Source of the DNA: Treponema succinifaciens DSM 2489 | GTDB lineage: Bacteria; Spirochaetota; Spirochaetia; Treponematales; Treponemataceae | Length of the DNA stretch: 64,000 nt | Direction of reading: 5' to 3' | Assembly: GCF_000195275.1 (NCBI RefSeq) | Contig: NC_015385.1 | Coordinates: 2,558,501-2,622,500, forward strand | Shown: positions 7,673 to 15,413 of the stretch, one piece after another | Numbering within the stretch: position 1 is the stretch's first letter | How the letters are laid out: every line of letters begins with the position of its first letter | The notes under the pieces: model-generated | Told to the model about the DNA's origin: nothing | The model's input: only the letters and a program-made list of their open reading frames with translations | Database searches by the model: none | Position numbers and translations under genes: made by a program

Positions 7673-8449
7673 TTAATTTTCCAGTTTTTGTCTGTAGGCT
7701 TCATAAAGAAGAACTCCGGCCGCAACAGAAACATTCAGGCTGTCAATTTTTCCGCAAGTTGGAATGGAAACAATTTCGTCACACTGTTCCTGCAAAAGCC
7801 GGGCAATTCCGCTACCTTCGCTTCCCATTATGATACAAGTTTTTTTTGGAAATTTTATTTTTGAAAGAGTTGTTCCACCTGCATCTGCTCCGTAAATCCA
7901 AAATCCGGCTGACTTTAAAATCTGAACTGCACGGACAAGATTTGGAACTTTTGCAACATCAACCCAAGAAGAAGCTCCCGCGCTCGCACGTGCAATTATT
8001 TCGTTATTGTTTATGTCCGCACTTCGATGATCTGGAACAACCATAAGGCTTGCACCGAACTGATCACATGAACGCAAAATCGCGCCGACATTATGCGGAT
8101 CGGTAACACTATCAAGAACAATAACAACAGCATTTTCCGGACAGCAAGTAATCCACTGCTCAAGCTGAATTTGATTTTTTGAATTTTCTTTTTCGCCTTC
8201 AACTAAAAGAATAATTCCGCGGTGATCACGAGCAGTTTCTGGAAGTGAAGAAACCATTGAGTCAAGTTCTTTTTCATTCACAAGTGAAACTTCAAAATTT
8301 GAATCCTTTGCAAGTGAAATTATTTTTTTGATTCTTGGTCCTGGCTTTGAATAAAAAATTTTCAAGCTGATTTCTTTAGGTTTAGAAACTGAATACAGCT
8401 TGACTTTTTCTTCTACAGCATGAAAGCCTGTATAAATATTTTTTGACAT
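7673..8449 (-). CDS. rlmB: TrmH/SpoU-family rRNA 2'-O-ribose methyltransferase (RlmB-like)
   Basis: 258 aa. An N-terminal substrate-binding domain (IYTGFHAVEEKV) precedes the SPOUT domain with the three SpoU motifs: LDSVTDPHNVGAILRSCDQFG with the catalytic Asn/Arg, IIMGSEGSGI, and SIPTCGKIDSLNVSVAAGV, which forms the trefoil knot and SAM pocket. The best-known member methylates G2251 of 23S rRNA; the exact target here is inferred. The gene is alone on the minus strand, and a dispersed palindromic repeat begins about 60 bp upstream. No clear ribosome site precedes the ATG. Confidence 0.88.
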   Translation of the reverse strand: MSKNIYTGFHAVEEKVKLYSVSKPKEISLKIFYSKPGPRIKKIISLAKDSNFEVSLVNEKELDSMVSSLPETARDHRGIILLVEGEKENSKNQIQLEQWITCCPENAVVIVLDSVTDPHNVGAILRSCDQFGASLMVVPDHRSADINNNEIIARASAGASSWVDVAKVPNLVRAVQILKSAGFWIYGADAGGTTLSKIKFPKKTCIIMGSEGSGIARLLQEQCDEIVSIPTCGKIDSLNVSVAAGVLLYEAYRQKLEN

Positions 8450-8512
8450 ATAGATTTTTATTTTTCAAAAGAAAATTCTGACTAATACCGCTTTGCAAAT
8501 ATGGGTTGACCA

Positions 8513-8650
8513 AAAAGTATTTTTTTGTCATTTTCGGACTTGAGCCGAAAATCTAAATGTATAATATATATAGATTGTTAACCGAGTTTCTTTCAGAAAC
8601 ATCGCAGTATCAAGTACGACAATGACATTTTGAACTTTTTGGACAGTTCC
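8513..8650 (+). repeat. Dispersed palindromic intergenic repeat, copy 1
   Basis: Between rlmB and the YchJ gene. It opens AAAGTATTTTTTTGTCATTTTCGG then ACTTGAGCCGAAAAT, a local hairpin (TTTCGG/CCGAAA), and later contains TAACCGAGTTT and GCAGTATCAAGTACGA followed by AATGACATTT. The outer arms are inverted (GTCATTTTCG...TACGACAATGAC). The same words in the same order occur inverted at 31444-31593, and a weaker version occurs at 57556-57646. It shows no coding potential. Confidence 0.75.
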
Positions 8651-8695
8651 ATATTATTTTTTATCTGCAATTAATTATTGTACAAAATTGCTGCG

Positions 8696-9199
8696 TCAAT
8701 TCTTGCCGCAGCAATTTTTATATTTTTTTCCGCTTCCACAAGGGCATGGTTCATTGCGGCCGATTTTTCTGCCTTCTCTTACAACTGTTGTCGGACGCAT
8801 CATGCCTTCACTGTAAAGCCATTCGCCGTTTACTTTTTTAAAACCTCCGATTTCGTGATGAATGTCGTGCATTCCTTTTGAAGTATATTCAGCCTCAAAT
8901 TCAACAATACCCTCGTCATCGTTTTCTGTTCCTTTTTCTGTGCGAAGAATTTTCAAGCCATGCCAAGTGCTATTGTTGCTCCAGTCTTCAGTTGCCTTGC
9001 GGTCAATTTCTGCAATTTTTTCACCTTTCTCGCAGCTGTTGATAATGAAATCAATTTCATGCTTTACATAAGCCGTATAGCGCGCCCTCATAAGAGCTTC
9101 AGCGGTTTTTGCTTTTTCTGTGCCCTTAATAATTTTTTCGCAACATTCAGCATAATCTTTTCCTGAACCGCATGGACACAAATTTTTTTTATCACTCAT
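8696..9199 (-). CDS. YchJ-family protein with two SEC-C zinc motifs
   Basis: 167 aa with a SEC-C motif at each end: [13 protein letters not shown] near residue 8 and [13 protein letters not shown] near the C-terminus. The SEC-C motif is the zinc-binding module first seen at the SecA C-terminus. Between them lies the NTF2-like YchJ domain ([29 protein letters not shown]). The family function is unknown; a chaperone-linked or ribosome-linked role is only suggested by the SEC-C motifs. GGAG is placed five bases before the ATG. Confidence 0.88.
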   Translation of the reverse strand: MSDKKNLCPCGSGKDYAECCEKIIKGTEKAKTAEALMRARYTAYVKHEIDFIINSCEKGEKIAEIDRKATEDWSNNSTWHGLKILRTEKGTENDDEGIVEFEAEYTSKGMHDIHHEIGGFKKVNGEWLYSEGMMRPTTVVREGRKIGRNEPCPCGSGKKYKNCCGKN

Positions 9200-9274
9200 A
9201 GTTTCTCCAATAAAATTCTGTTTGTAAATATTTTTTTATTCTACCAATTTATCCAACTTGTTGCAAACTCTATT

Positions 9275-10516
9275 TCAGTTGTCGCGGTAGTCGGTTACGC
9301 GTTTTGTTTTCTTTTCGCTGCGTGGAAGAGTACCGACCGGAACAATTGTAATCTTTGGAGTTACACCGATTTTCGACTTGAACATTTCACCGATTTTTTT
9401 TGCGGTTTCTTCAAAATTCACTCTGCCCTCGGCTTCCGCAGTAAGAATCATAATGTCCTTGTTGATTTCATCATCGTGCGCAATCGCAATTGAATATTCG
9501 CTCGAAACTCCGTCAACATTTTGCAGCAACTCTTCAACTTGGCTTGGGAATATATTTACGCCGTGAACTTTAAACATATCATCGCTTCTTCCCTTTATCA
9601 TGTCGATTCGCGGATAGCATCTTCCGCAGCTGCATTTTTCAGGAATGATTCTTGAAATGTCGTGTGTTCTGAATCTTAAAAGCGGTGCACCTTCCTTTAC
9701 GAGAGTTGTAATTACGATTTCGCCTTCTTCTCCGTCCGGCAAAGTTTTTCCGGTTTTTGGATCGATTATTTCTATATAAATGTAGTCATCCCAATAATGA
9801 ATACCGCTTTCTTTTTCGCAGTTAATTCCGATTCCCGGTCCGTAAATTTCTGTAAGTCCATAAATATCGTAAAGCTCAACACCAAGCTCATCTTTGATAT
9901 ATTTGCGCATTTTTTCAGACCAGCGTTCAGAACCGAACACGCCCTTTTTCAAATAAATTTTATCTTTCAGTCCGCGCTTGTTGATTTCTTCCGCAAGCAA
10001 AAGCGCATAAGATGAAGTCGCAGTTAAAACAGTGGATTTTAAATCCTGCATCATCTGAATCTGTTTTTCCGTATTGCCCGGTCCCATCGGAATTGCCATT
10101 GCGCCAAGTTTTTCACATCCAGCCTGAAATCCGATTCCCGCTGTCCAAAGTCCGTAGCCAGCCGTAATTTGAATTCTGTCATTTTTTGTGATTCCGGCAA
10201 CTTCATAGCATCTCGCGAACATAGCAGCCCAATCGTCAACATCTTTTGCAGTATACGGAATTATAACCGGTTTTCCTGTTGTTCCTGACGATGAATGGAT
10301 TCTAACAATTTCTTCATCCGGCACAGCCTGAATTCCAAGCGGATATGCATTGCGCAAATCATCCTTACTGGAAAACGGAAGAGCTTCAAATTCTTCCTGA
10401 CTTGAAACGCCGGTAATTTTTTTCTCTTTCAAAATTTTTCCGTAGTAACTGTCGCCTGCAACAAGACGCTTAATCTGCCTGTCAACTTGAGCAAGCTGCT
10501 TTTCATTTAATTTCAT
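9275..10516 (-). CDS. paaK: Phenylacetate-CoA ligase-type aryl-CoA synthetase
   Basis: 413 aa, a short ANL-superfamily adenylating enzyme typical of PaaK. Nucleotide-binding P-loop SSSGTTGKP at residues 75-83, the YDIYGLTEIYGPG motif, the RFRTHDISRI hinge, a CSCGRCYPRIDMIKGRSDD region typical of the family, and the small C-terminal domain ending TLPRSEKKTKR with the adenylation Lys. It converts arylacetate, ATP and CoA to arylacetyl-CoA, or in fermenters runs in reverse to make ATP. Its ATG overlaps the iorB stop (ATGA), so it is co-translated with indolepyruvate oxidoreductase, whose product is exactly an arylacetyl-CoA. GGAGG precedes the start. Confidence 0.92.
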   Translation of the reverse strand: MKLNEKQLAQVDRQIKRLVAGDSYYGKILKEKKITGVSSQEEFEALPFSSKDDLRNAYPLGIQAVPDEEIVRIHSSSGTTGKPVIIPYTAKDVDDWAAMFARCYEVAGITKNDRIQITAGYGLWTAGIGFQAGCEKLGAMAIPMGPGNTEKQIQMMQDLKSTVLTATSSYALLLAEEINKRGLKDKIYLKKGVFGSERWSEKMRKYIKDELGVELYDIYGLTEIYGPGIGINCEKESGIHYWDDYIYIEIIDPKTGKTLPDGEEGEIVITTLVKEGAPLLRFRTHDISRIIPEKCSCGRCYPRIDMIKGRSDDMFKVHGVNIFPSQVEELLQNVDGVSSEYSIAIAHDDEINKDIMILTAEAEGRVNFEETAKKIGEMFKSKIGVTPKITIVPVGTLPRSEKKTKRVTDYRDN

Positions 10517-11097
10517 ATTTTTCCTCCAAAGCCTTTTTCCAGTGCTTTTATATTAATGTCAACCAACGCAGGTTTTACCGTTGTTCTTAAGGCTTCCTTT
10601 ATTTTTTCTATGCTGATTCCGTTTATTCCGCGTGAAGCCGCCGCACCCAAAAGAATTGTGTTTACAACTTTTGAAGTGCCAAGCTCGCAGCAAATCTTTT
10701 CTGAATCAACAACGCAAACCGAACCGCAGTTTTTATTCAGGAATTCCAAAAGCGAATTTTCATCAGCTGAATTTTCCTTTCCGGCACAAACTGAAGACAA
10801 CGTAACTTTTTTATTAACAACAATTGTTCCGCCGCGTTTTAAATACTGAATGTTTCTTACAGCTTCTGTCATTTCAAAAGAAATAATCATGTCCGCCTGG
10901 CCGAGCGTAATGAGAGGCGACCAGCAGTTCTCGCCGATTCTGACGTGGCTTACGACTGAACCGCCGCGCTGAGCCATTCCGATTGTTTCCGCAGAATGAA
11001 CCGTAAGTCCGCAAAGAAGAGCTGCCTGATCTAAAAGTTTAGCGGCAAGAACAGTTCCCTGTCCGCCGATTCCGCATATCAAAATATTCACACTCAT
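10513..11097 (-). CDS. iorB: Indolepyruvate ferredoxin oxidoreductase, beta subunit
   Basis: 194 aa from ATG 11097 (AGGCGG lies just upstream); a longer frame extends into iorA but lacks family similarity. Starts SVNILICGIGGQGTVLAAKLL, the gamma-type domain of 2-oxoacid:ferredoxin oxidoreductases, with AQRGGSVVSHVR. With IorA it oxidatively decarboxylates indolepyruvate and other aryl-pyruvates to aryl-acetyl-CoA, reducing ferredoxin. It is the middle gene of a compact iorA-iorB-paaK operon: 11 bp after iorA, 4-bp overlap with paaK. Confidence 0.92.
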   Translation of the reverse strand: MSVNILICGIGGQGTVLAAKLLDQAALLCGLTVHSAETIGMAQRGGSVVSHVRIGENCWSPLITLGQADMIISFEMTEAVRNIQYLKRGGTIVVNKKVTLSSVCAGKENSADENSLLEFLNKNCGSVCVVDSEKICCELGTSKVVNTILLGAAASRGINGISIEKIKEALRTTVKPALVDINIKALEKGFGGKI

Positions 11098-11108
11098 TTT
11101 TTCCGCCT

Positions 11109-12935
11109 TTAATTTTTTGAAGCAATCGCGTTCACCGGGCAAATCTGCGGGCACAAAGAACATCCCGTGCAGAGCGAAGAGTCAATCCGGGCTTTTTTGC
11201 CGTTCATGCCGAGCGCGGGACAGCCGATTTCGTTTATGCATTTTTTACAGCCGACGCATTTTTCATTTTCAACGCAGAGAGCGGGCTTTCTGAATTCCTT
11301 GAATTCTTCCTTGCGCAGAAGTGCGATGCACGGAGACTTGAAAATAACCGCGCTGACTCCCTCGTGAGAATCGCATTCTTTCACCGCCGCAATGCTTTCC
11401 TCCAAGTTAAACGGATTCACCGTAACAACCGGCTCAACTCCGACCGCCTTGAGGATTTTTTCGATGCTGATTTTTTCCGTGATCTCGCCCATCATCGTAA
11501 CGCCTGTTCCGGGATGAGGCTGATGTCCTGTCATCGCAGTTGTGGAATTGTCCAGAATGCAGATTGTCTGCCGAGCCTGATTGTAGACCGCATTTACAAC
11601 GCCTGTGATTCCCGAAGCAAAAAAAGTCGAGTCGCCGATAAATGAAAAGCAGTGCCTGTCGTTTTCCGCATGAAAAAATCCCTGAGCCATGGTTATGTCC
11701 GCACCCATGCAAAGACAAGTGTCGCACATATCAAGCGGCTTGGCGTTTCCCAAAGTGTAGCACCCGATGTCGCCGCAGTAGACTGTCTTCTCGCCTTTCA
11801 TCGCCTGCTTTACCGCATAGAAACTCGCACGATGAGGACAGCCGGCGCACAGAACAGGAGGACGCACTGGAAGAGGCGGAAGTTCAATTTTATTTTCTGA
11901 AACTTCGAGCCCGATAAATTTTGCAATCGCCTGCTTTACAATTTCCACAGAATATTCTCCGGCTTCCGGAATTTCTTTTGTGAGCTTTCCATGGATTTTA
12001 TTTTCAAGATGATTTTTTCCGCACAACTTTAAAAGCTCGTTTTCAATAACCGTGTCAAGCTCTTCAATTACAAGAACTTCTTCTGCGTCCGCTAAAAAAC
12101 TTTTTGCAAGATCAGAAGGAAATGGATAAGGAGTTCCGATTTTTAAAACAGGAATATTTTTTTCACCAAGAATTTCCAAGGCTTCCTTTGCATAGCAATA
12201 ACTCACGCCGCTTGCAACAATTCCCTTTTTGCTACCAGGGATTTTGTTTTCTATAAAATTAAATTTGCTTTTTGAAAATTCAGACGGAAGAATAAATTCG
12301 TTGCGCTCAAAAATCCGCTTGTGGTTCAAAAAAGATGTGCGCGGAAAAATCACCCAGCGGCCTGTGTCTTTTTCAAACCCTTCAATTTTTTTTGCCTTTG
12401 GAAGCTCCGGGATTTCCATGCTTGCGTATCCGTGGTCAACTCTCGTTGTGGGACGAAGCAATACCGGTGTATTGTATCTTTCAGAAAACTTGAATGCCTG
12501 CTGAATCATCTCAAAGGCTTCTTCCGGCGAGCTTGGATCAAAAACCGGAATCTTTGAAAATGCGCCGTACATTCTTGTGTCCTGTTCTGTCTGCGAGCTT
12601 ATTGGTCCTGGATCGTCCGCGCTTACAATCACCATTCCGCCTTTTACGCCAACGTAGGAAAGACACATTGCAGGGTCTCCGGCAACATTCAGTCCAACCT
12701 GCTTCATTGTAACTAAAGTCCGCGCACCACAATATGAAGCTCCAGCCGCAACTTCAAGAGCCGCTTTTTCGTTGACCGACCATTCTATGTAGGCTCCGGT
12801 CTGCTTTATGTATTTTGCCGCAAATTCTATTATCTCTGATGAAGGCGTTCCCGGATAGCCGGAAATTACATTTACCCCGGCACAAATTGCGCCCAAGGCA
12901 ATCGCCTCGTTTCCCATTATCATTTTCTTTGACAT
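11109..12935 (-). CDS. iorA: Indolepyruvate ferredoxin oxidoreductase, alpha subunit
   Basis: 608 aa from ATG 12935, which follows GAGG by nine bases; the upstream TTG at 12950 overlaps that site. Domain order matches IorA: an N-terminal pyrimidine-binding domain (NVISGYPGTPSSE), a central TPP-binding domain (CAGCPHRASFY, GDIGCYTLG, FIGDSTFF) and a C-terminal ferredoxin domain with two 4Fe-4S clusters (CVGCKKCINEIGCP and CTGCSLCPQICP). It catalyses TPP-dependent oxidation of aryl-pyruvates from Phe, Tyr and Trp transamination, feeding electrons to ferredoxin. It heads the operon with iorB and paaK. The two cluster motifs are complete, so the enzyme looks functional. Confidence 0.95.
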   Translation of the reverse strand: MSKKMIMGNEAIALGAICAGVNVISGYPGTPSSEIIEFAAKYIKQTGAYIEWSVNEKAALEVAAGASYCGARTLVTMKQVGLNVAGDPAMCLSYVGVKGGMVIVSADDPGPISSQTEQDTRMYGAFSKIPVFDPSSPEEAFEMIQQAFKFSERYNTPVLLRPTTRVDHGYASMEIPELPKAKKIEGFEKDTGRWVIFPRTSFLNHKRIFERNEFILPSEFSKSKFNFIENKIPGSKKGIVASGVSYCYAKEALEILGEKNIPVLKIGTPYPFPSDLAKSFLADAEEVLVIEELDTVIENELLKLCGKNHLENKIHGKLTKEIPEAGEYSVEIVKQAIAKFIGLEVSENKIELPPLPVRPPVLCAGCPHRASFYAVKQAMKGEKTVYCGDIGCYTLGNAKPLDMCDTCLCMGADITMAQGFFHAENDRHCFSFIGDSTFFASGITGVVNAVYNQARQTICILDNSTTAMTGHQPHPGTGVTMMGEITEKISIEKILKAVGVEPVVTVNPFNLEESIAAVKECDSHEGVSAVIFKSPCIALLRKEEFKEFRKPALCVENEKCVGCKKCINEIGCPALGMNGKKARIDSSLCTGCSLCPQICPVNAIASKN

Positions 12936-13024
12936 TGCGAAAAACCTCAAAAAGATTAAAAAGTGTATGTATCTTTTTATAGTAACACGAATATACGGCT
13001 TTTACAATAGAAAATTTTAAAGAC

Positions 13025-13054
13025 AAAAAAGGCCGCCTCCAACGGCAGCCTTAA
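13025..13054 (-). terminator. Rho-independent terminator of the small lipoprotein gene
   Basis: On the minus strand AAGGCTGCC, loop GTTGGA, GGCGGCCTT form a 9-bp stem followed directly by a T tract. It lies about 20 bp after the lipoprotein stop and upstream of the iorA promoter region, separating the two units. Confidence 0.85.
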
Positions 13055-13072
13055 GCAATTCTTGGCTAAAAA

Positions 13073-13504
13073 TTATTTAACAACAATTTTTGTATAAACT
13101 GTTTGTGCAGATGCACTCGTATTAACAAGAACAAAGCAGGCATGGCCGGCAGTAGCACCTGCTGTTATAGAAAAATTCTTTGTAGGAGTATCAGAAGAAA
13201 ACTCTGGGTAATATTCAACTGTTTCTGGATTTTTCTTGAAACTCTCAAGATCTGATTTGTCCATTGCATAAATTTCAACACCGTCTCCACTTTTTACTTC
13301 TACAGTTACGGAAATAGTCGCTGCCTTTGAAAGGTTTATATCAAAATACTGATATCCAAAGTTGTCAGCAGTAGCAGGTATTTCTACTGTCTTGTCAATA
13401 AGAACATTCTCGTCGTCGTCATCATCGTCATCTTTGCAGCCTACAAATGCAAGCGCAAGAACCATAGCTGCCAATACAGCTGAAATTTTAGCAAACTTTC
13501 TCAT
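13073..13504 (-). CDS. Small secreted lipoprotein with an Asp tract; function unknown
   Basis: 143 aa from ATG 13504, seven bases after AAGGAG. The signal peptide ends LALAFVGC, a good lipobox with Cys23, followed by Lys and seven consecutive Asp residues, an acidic tether found after the lipid anchor of exported bacterial lipoproteins. The mature part (TVEIPATADNFGYQYFDINLSKAATISVTVEV) has the look of a pre-peptidase C-terminal-like beta-sandwich, but I cannot name a family with confidence. Its promoter has a homopolymeric G tract in the spacer, so expression may be phase-variable. A terminator follows, making it a one-gene unit. Confidence 0.8.
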   Translation of the reverse strand: MRKFAKISAVLAAMVLALAFVGCKDDDDDDDENVLIDKTVEIPATADNFGYQYFDINLSKAATISVTVEVKSGDGVEIYAMDKSDLESFKKNPETVEYYPEFSSDTPTKNFSITAGATAGHACFVLVNTSASAQTVYTKIVVK

Positions 13505-13554
13505 AAGTTCACTCCTTAAAAAATAGATTACGCTGAAAAAATTCAGCAATGTCT

Positions 13555-13581
13555 ATTGTACCCCCCCCCGGGATTTGTCAA
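13555..13581 (-). promoter_or_regulatory. Lipoprotein promoter with a G9 tract in its -35/-10 spacer
   Basis: On the minus strand: perfect -35 TTGACA (13576-13581), spacer of 15 nt made of AATCCC plus nine G, then TACAAT (13555-13560) as -10. The optimum spacing is 17, so slipped-strand gain of one or two G would raise promoter strength and loss would lower it. On the plus strand a TTGTCA (13575-13580) overlaps the -35 and may belong to the divergent LysM gene (candidate -10 near 13598-13604, weaker). Confidence 0.72.
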
Positions 13582-13712
13582 GTACTTTTATAAATTTTTA
13601 TTAAATTTTTTCTGTACGTTCATTGGCATTAAACGAAACTTTTTTCCTAAACATCCGCTTTATTTTTTCCGAAAATCAGAACAAGGGAATCTTTTTATTC
13701 AGAGGGTGCAAT

Positions 13713-15383
13713 ATGAAGTCTATTGGAATAAAACTCGCAGACGGAACTTTCTATCCGCTTTTGGAAGAAGGCAATCCAGAAAAGAAAACTATTGACCTAA
13801 CAACGGTCATGGACAATCAGACAAAAGTCCAGGTCGACGTATATAGAACAGAAACTGGAACACTCGAAGGCGCAGAATATGTTGATACGCTTGAAATCAC
13901 AAATTTGAATCCGCATCAGAACGGAGAGCCGACTTTATGTCTTGCAATCGACGTGGACAAAAATAACGGGCTTTCCGCAGAAATCCGAGACCTTGAAACT
14001 GGAAAAAAAAGCGAAATCCAAGTTACCCTCGCATCCCGCACTCATTCAGAGGCAAACCAGCCAGAAAAAATTCCCCAGGAAGAAGAAGCGCCAGTTACAA
14101 TTTCTGACAGCGATCTTGCAAATGCAGGACTTGCGGATTTTGTTGCAGAGCAGGCAAAAAAAACAAATGACGACGACTTTCATTTTGACGACCTGAACAA
14201 TCCCGAGCCACAGACTGCGCCAGAATCTTCTGCGGATGAAGAAATTTTTAGCAAGGACAGTTTGAATCTTCCAGAATTTCCTTCAGATGAAAATGAAGAA
14301 ATTTCTGCGGATTCATTCCTTGATGAAGATGACGACAAAACTTTTGTGCCGGACAGCACAAAGCTTCATCCTGAAATTGAGGAAATGGAAAATTTTGAAA
14401 CAGAGGTTTTTGAAGAGCCAGACACAGACATTCAGGAAGAATTCACGGACGAACCAATAGAAGAGGAAGCGCAAGAAATTCCAGAGCAGGAAATTTCAGA
14501 AATTCCTTCAGAAGACAATGTGATTGACGTTGACCACACAGAAGTTGAGGTTCCAGATGAAAAAACAGAAATAAACGGTCTTCCGGATTTTGACAGCACA
14601 GGATTAGTTGAAGATGAAGAACCGAAGGAATCAGCAGAAAATGAAACTCAAGTTTCAGAAGAAAACAACGAGCTGCCTGATTTTAATGACACAGAATTTT
14701 CACTTCCAGATTTTGAAGATGAAAAAACAGAAGATCCTCTTTCCGATGATGATTTTTCTCTTCCGCCGGAATTTGACGACAAACCAGAACTTCCGCAAGA
14801 AAACGAAGAGCAGCCAAAAAATCCGACATTTCAGCCAAACACAAATATGTTCAGCAATCTTTACGACAAAGAAACAATGCAAGGCGCATCATCTTCATAC
14901 AGCGAAGAAGACGAAATAAAAAGAAAAACAAAAGCGCCTGTAATAATCTGCGTGGTCTGCGCAATAATCTGCGTGATTGCGGCTCTCCTTGTGCTTTTTG
15001 TAATTCCTTCCAAGCTGAATATTTTTGGAAAGCACACTGAAAAAATTTCAGAACAGGAACAAGTAACAAATCTTCCTTCTGAAGAAATTAATCAGCAAGA
15101 ACAAATTGCAGAGATTCCTCCTGAACCTGAGCCAATTCCTGCGAAAGAAGATGAAATTGTAATTGCAGAAACTCCAGAAGCTGTTGTGCCAGAACCGCCA
15201 GCTCCGGCTCCAGAGCCAATTGAAGACATCCGCTACAAAATTGTCTGGGGAGACACATTGTGGGACATTTCAAATGCCTACTATAAAACTCCGTGGAAAT
15301 ACAAGCGGATTGCAAATTACAACGGCATAAAAAATCCTGACCACATTATTTCAGGAAACTGGATTCTTATTCCGGCGGAGTAA
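13713..15383 (+). CDS. Membrane protein: Hsp70 substrate-binding-like domain, acidic linker, one TM span, LysM
   Basis: 556 aa from ATG 13713, preceded by GAGGG; the longer upstream frame has no such site. Residues 1-110 follow the DnaK beta-sandwich substrate-binding domain almost end to end: TVMDNQTKVQVDVY, LEITNLNP, GEPTLCLAIDVDKNNGLSAEIRD, TGKKSEIQV. Residues ~110-400 are Asp/Glu-rich and low complexity. A basic cluster (KRKTK) precedes one span at 409-434, then a Pro/Glu-rich stretch and a C-terminal LysM at 508-553 (VWGDTLWDISNAYY, KRIANYNGIKNPDHI, GNWILIP). Positive-inside suggests the Hsp70-like part is cytoplasmic and LysM periplasmic on peptidoglycan. No ATPase domain is present. 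The next gene is a lytic transglycosylase. The architecture is read from sequence; the role is unknown. Confidence 0.85.
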   Translation: MKSIGIKLADGTFYPLLEEGNPEKKTIDLTTVMDNQTKVQVDVYRTETGTLEGAEYVDTLEITNLNPHQNGEPTLCLAIDVDKNNGLSAEIRDLETGKKSEIQVTLASRTHSEANQPEKIPQEEEAPVTISDSDLANAGLADFVAEQAKKTNDDDFHFDDLNNPEPQTAPESSADEEIFSKDSLNLPEFPSDENEEISADSFLDEDDDKTFVPDSTKLHPEIEEMENFETEVFEEPDTDIQEEFTDEPIEEEAQEIPEQEISEIPSEDNVIDVDHTEVEVPDEKTEINGLPDFDSTGLVEDEEPKESAENETQVSEENNELPDFNDTEFSLPDFEDEKTEDPLSDDDFSLPPEFDDKPELPQENEEQPKNPTFQPNTNMFSNLYDKETMQGASSSYSEEDEIKRKTKAPVIICVVCAIICVIAALLVLFVIPSKLNIFGKHTEKISEQEQVTNLPSEEINQQEQIAEIPPEPEPIPAKEDEIVIAETPEAVVPEPPAPAPEPIEDIRYKIVWGDTLWDISNAYYKTPWKYKRIANYNGIKNPDHIISGNWILIPAE

Positions 15384-15413
15384 TTTTTTGGCATTTAGTT
15401 TTTTATATTATTG

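Noticed and set aside
13561-13572. CCC/GGG run as a restriction or attachment site
   Set aside because: Its position exactly between a perfect -35 and a good -10 explains it better as part of the promoter spacer.
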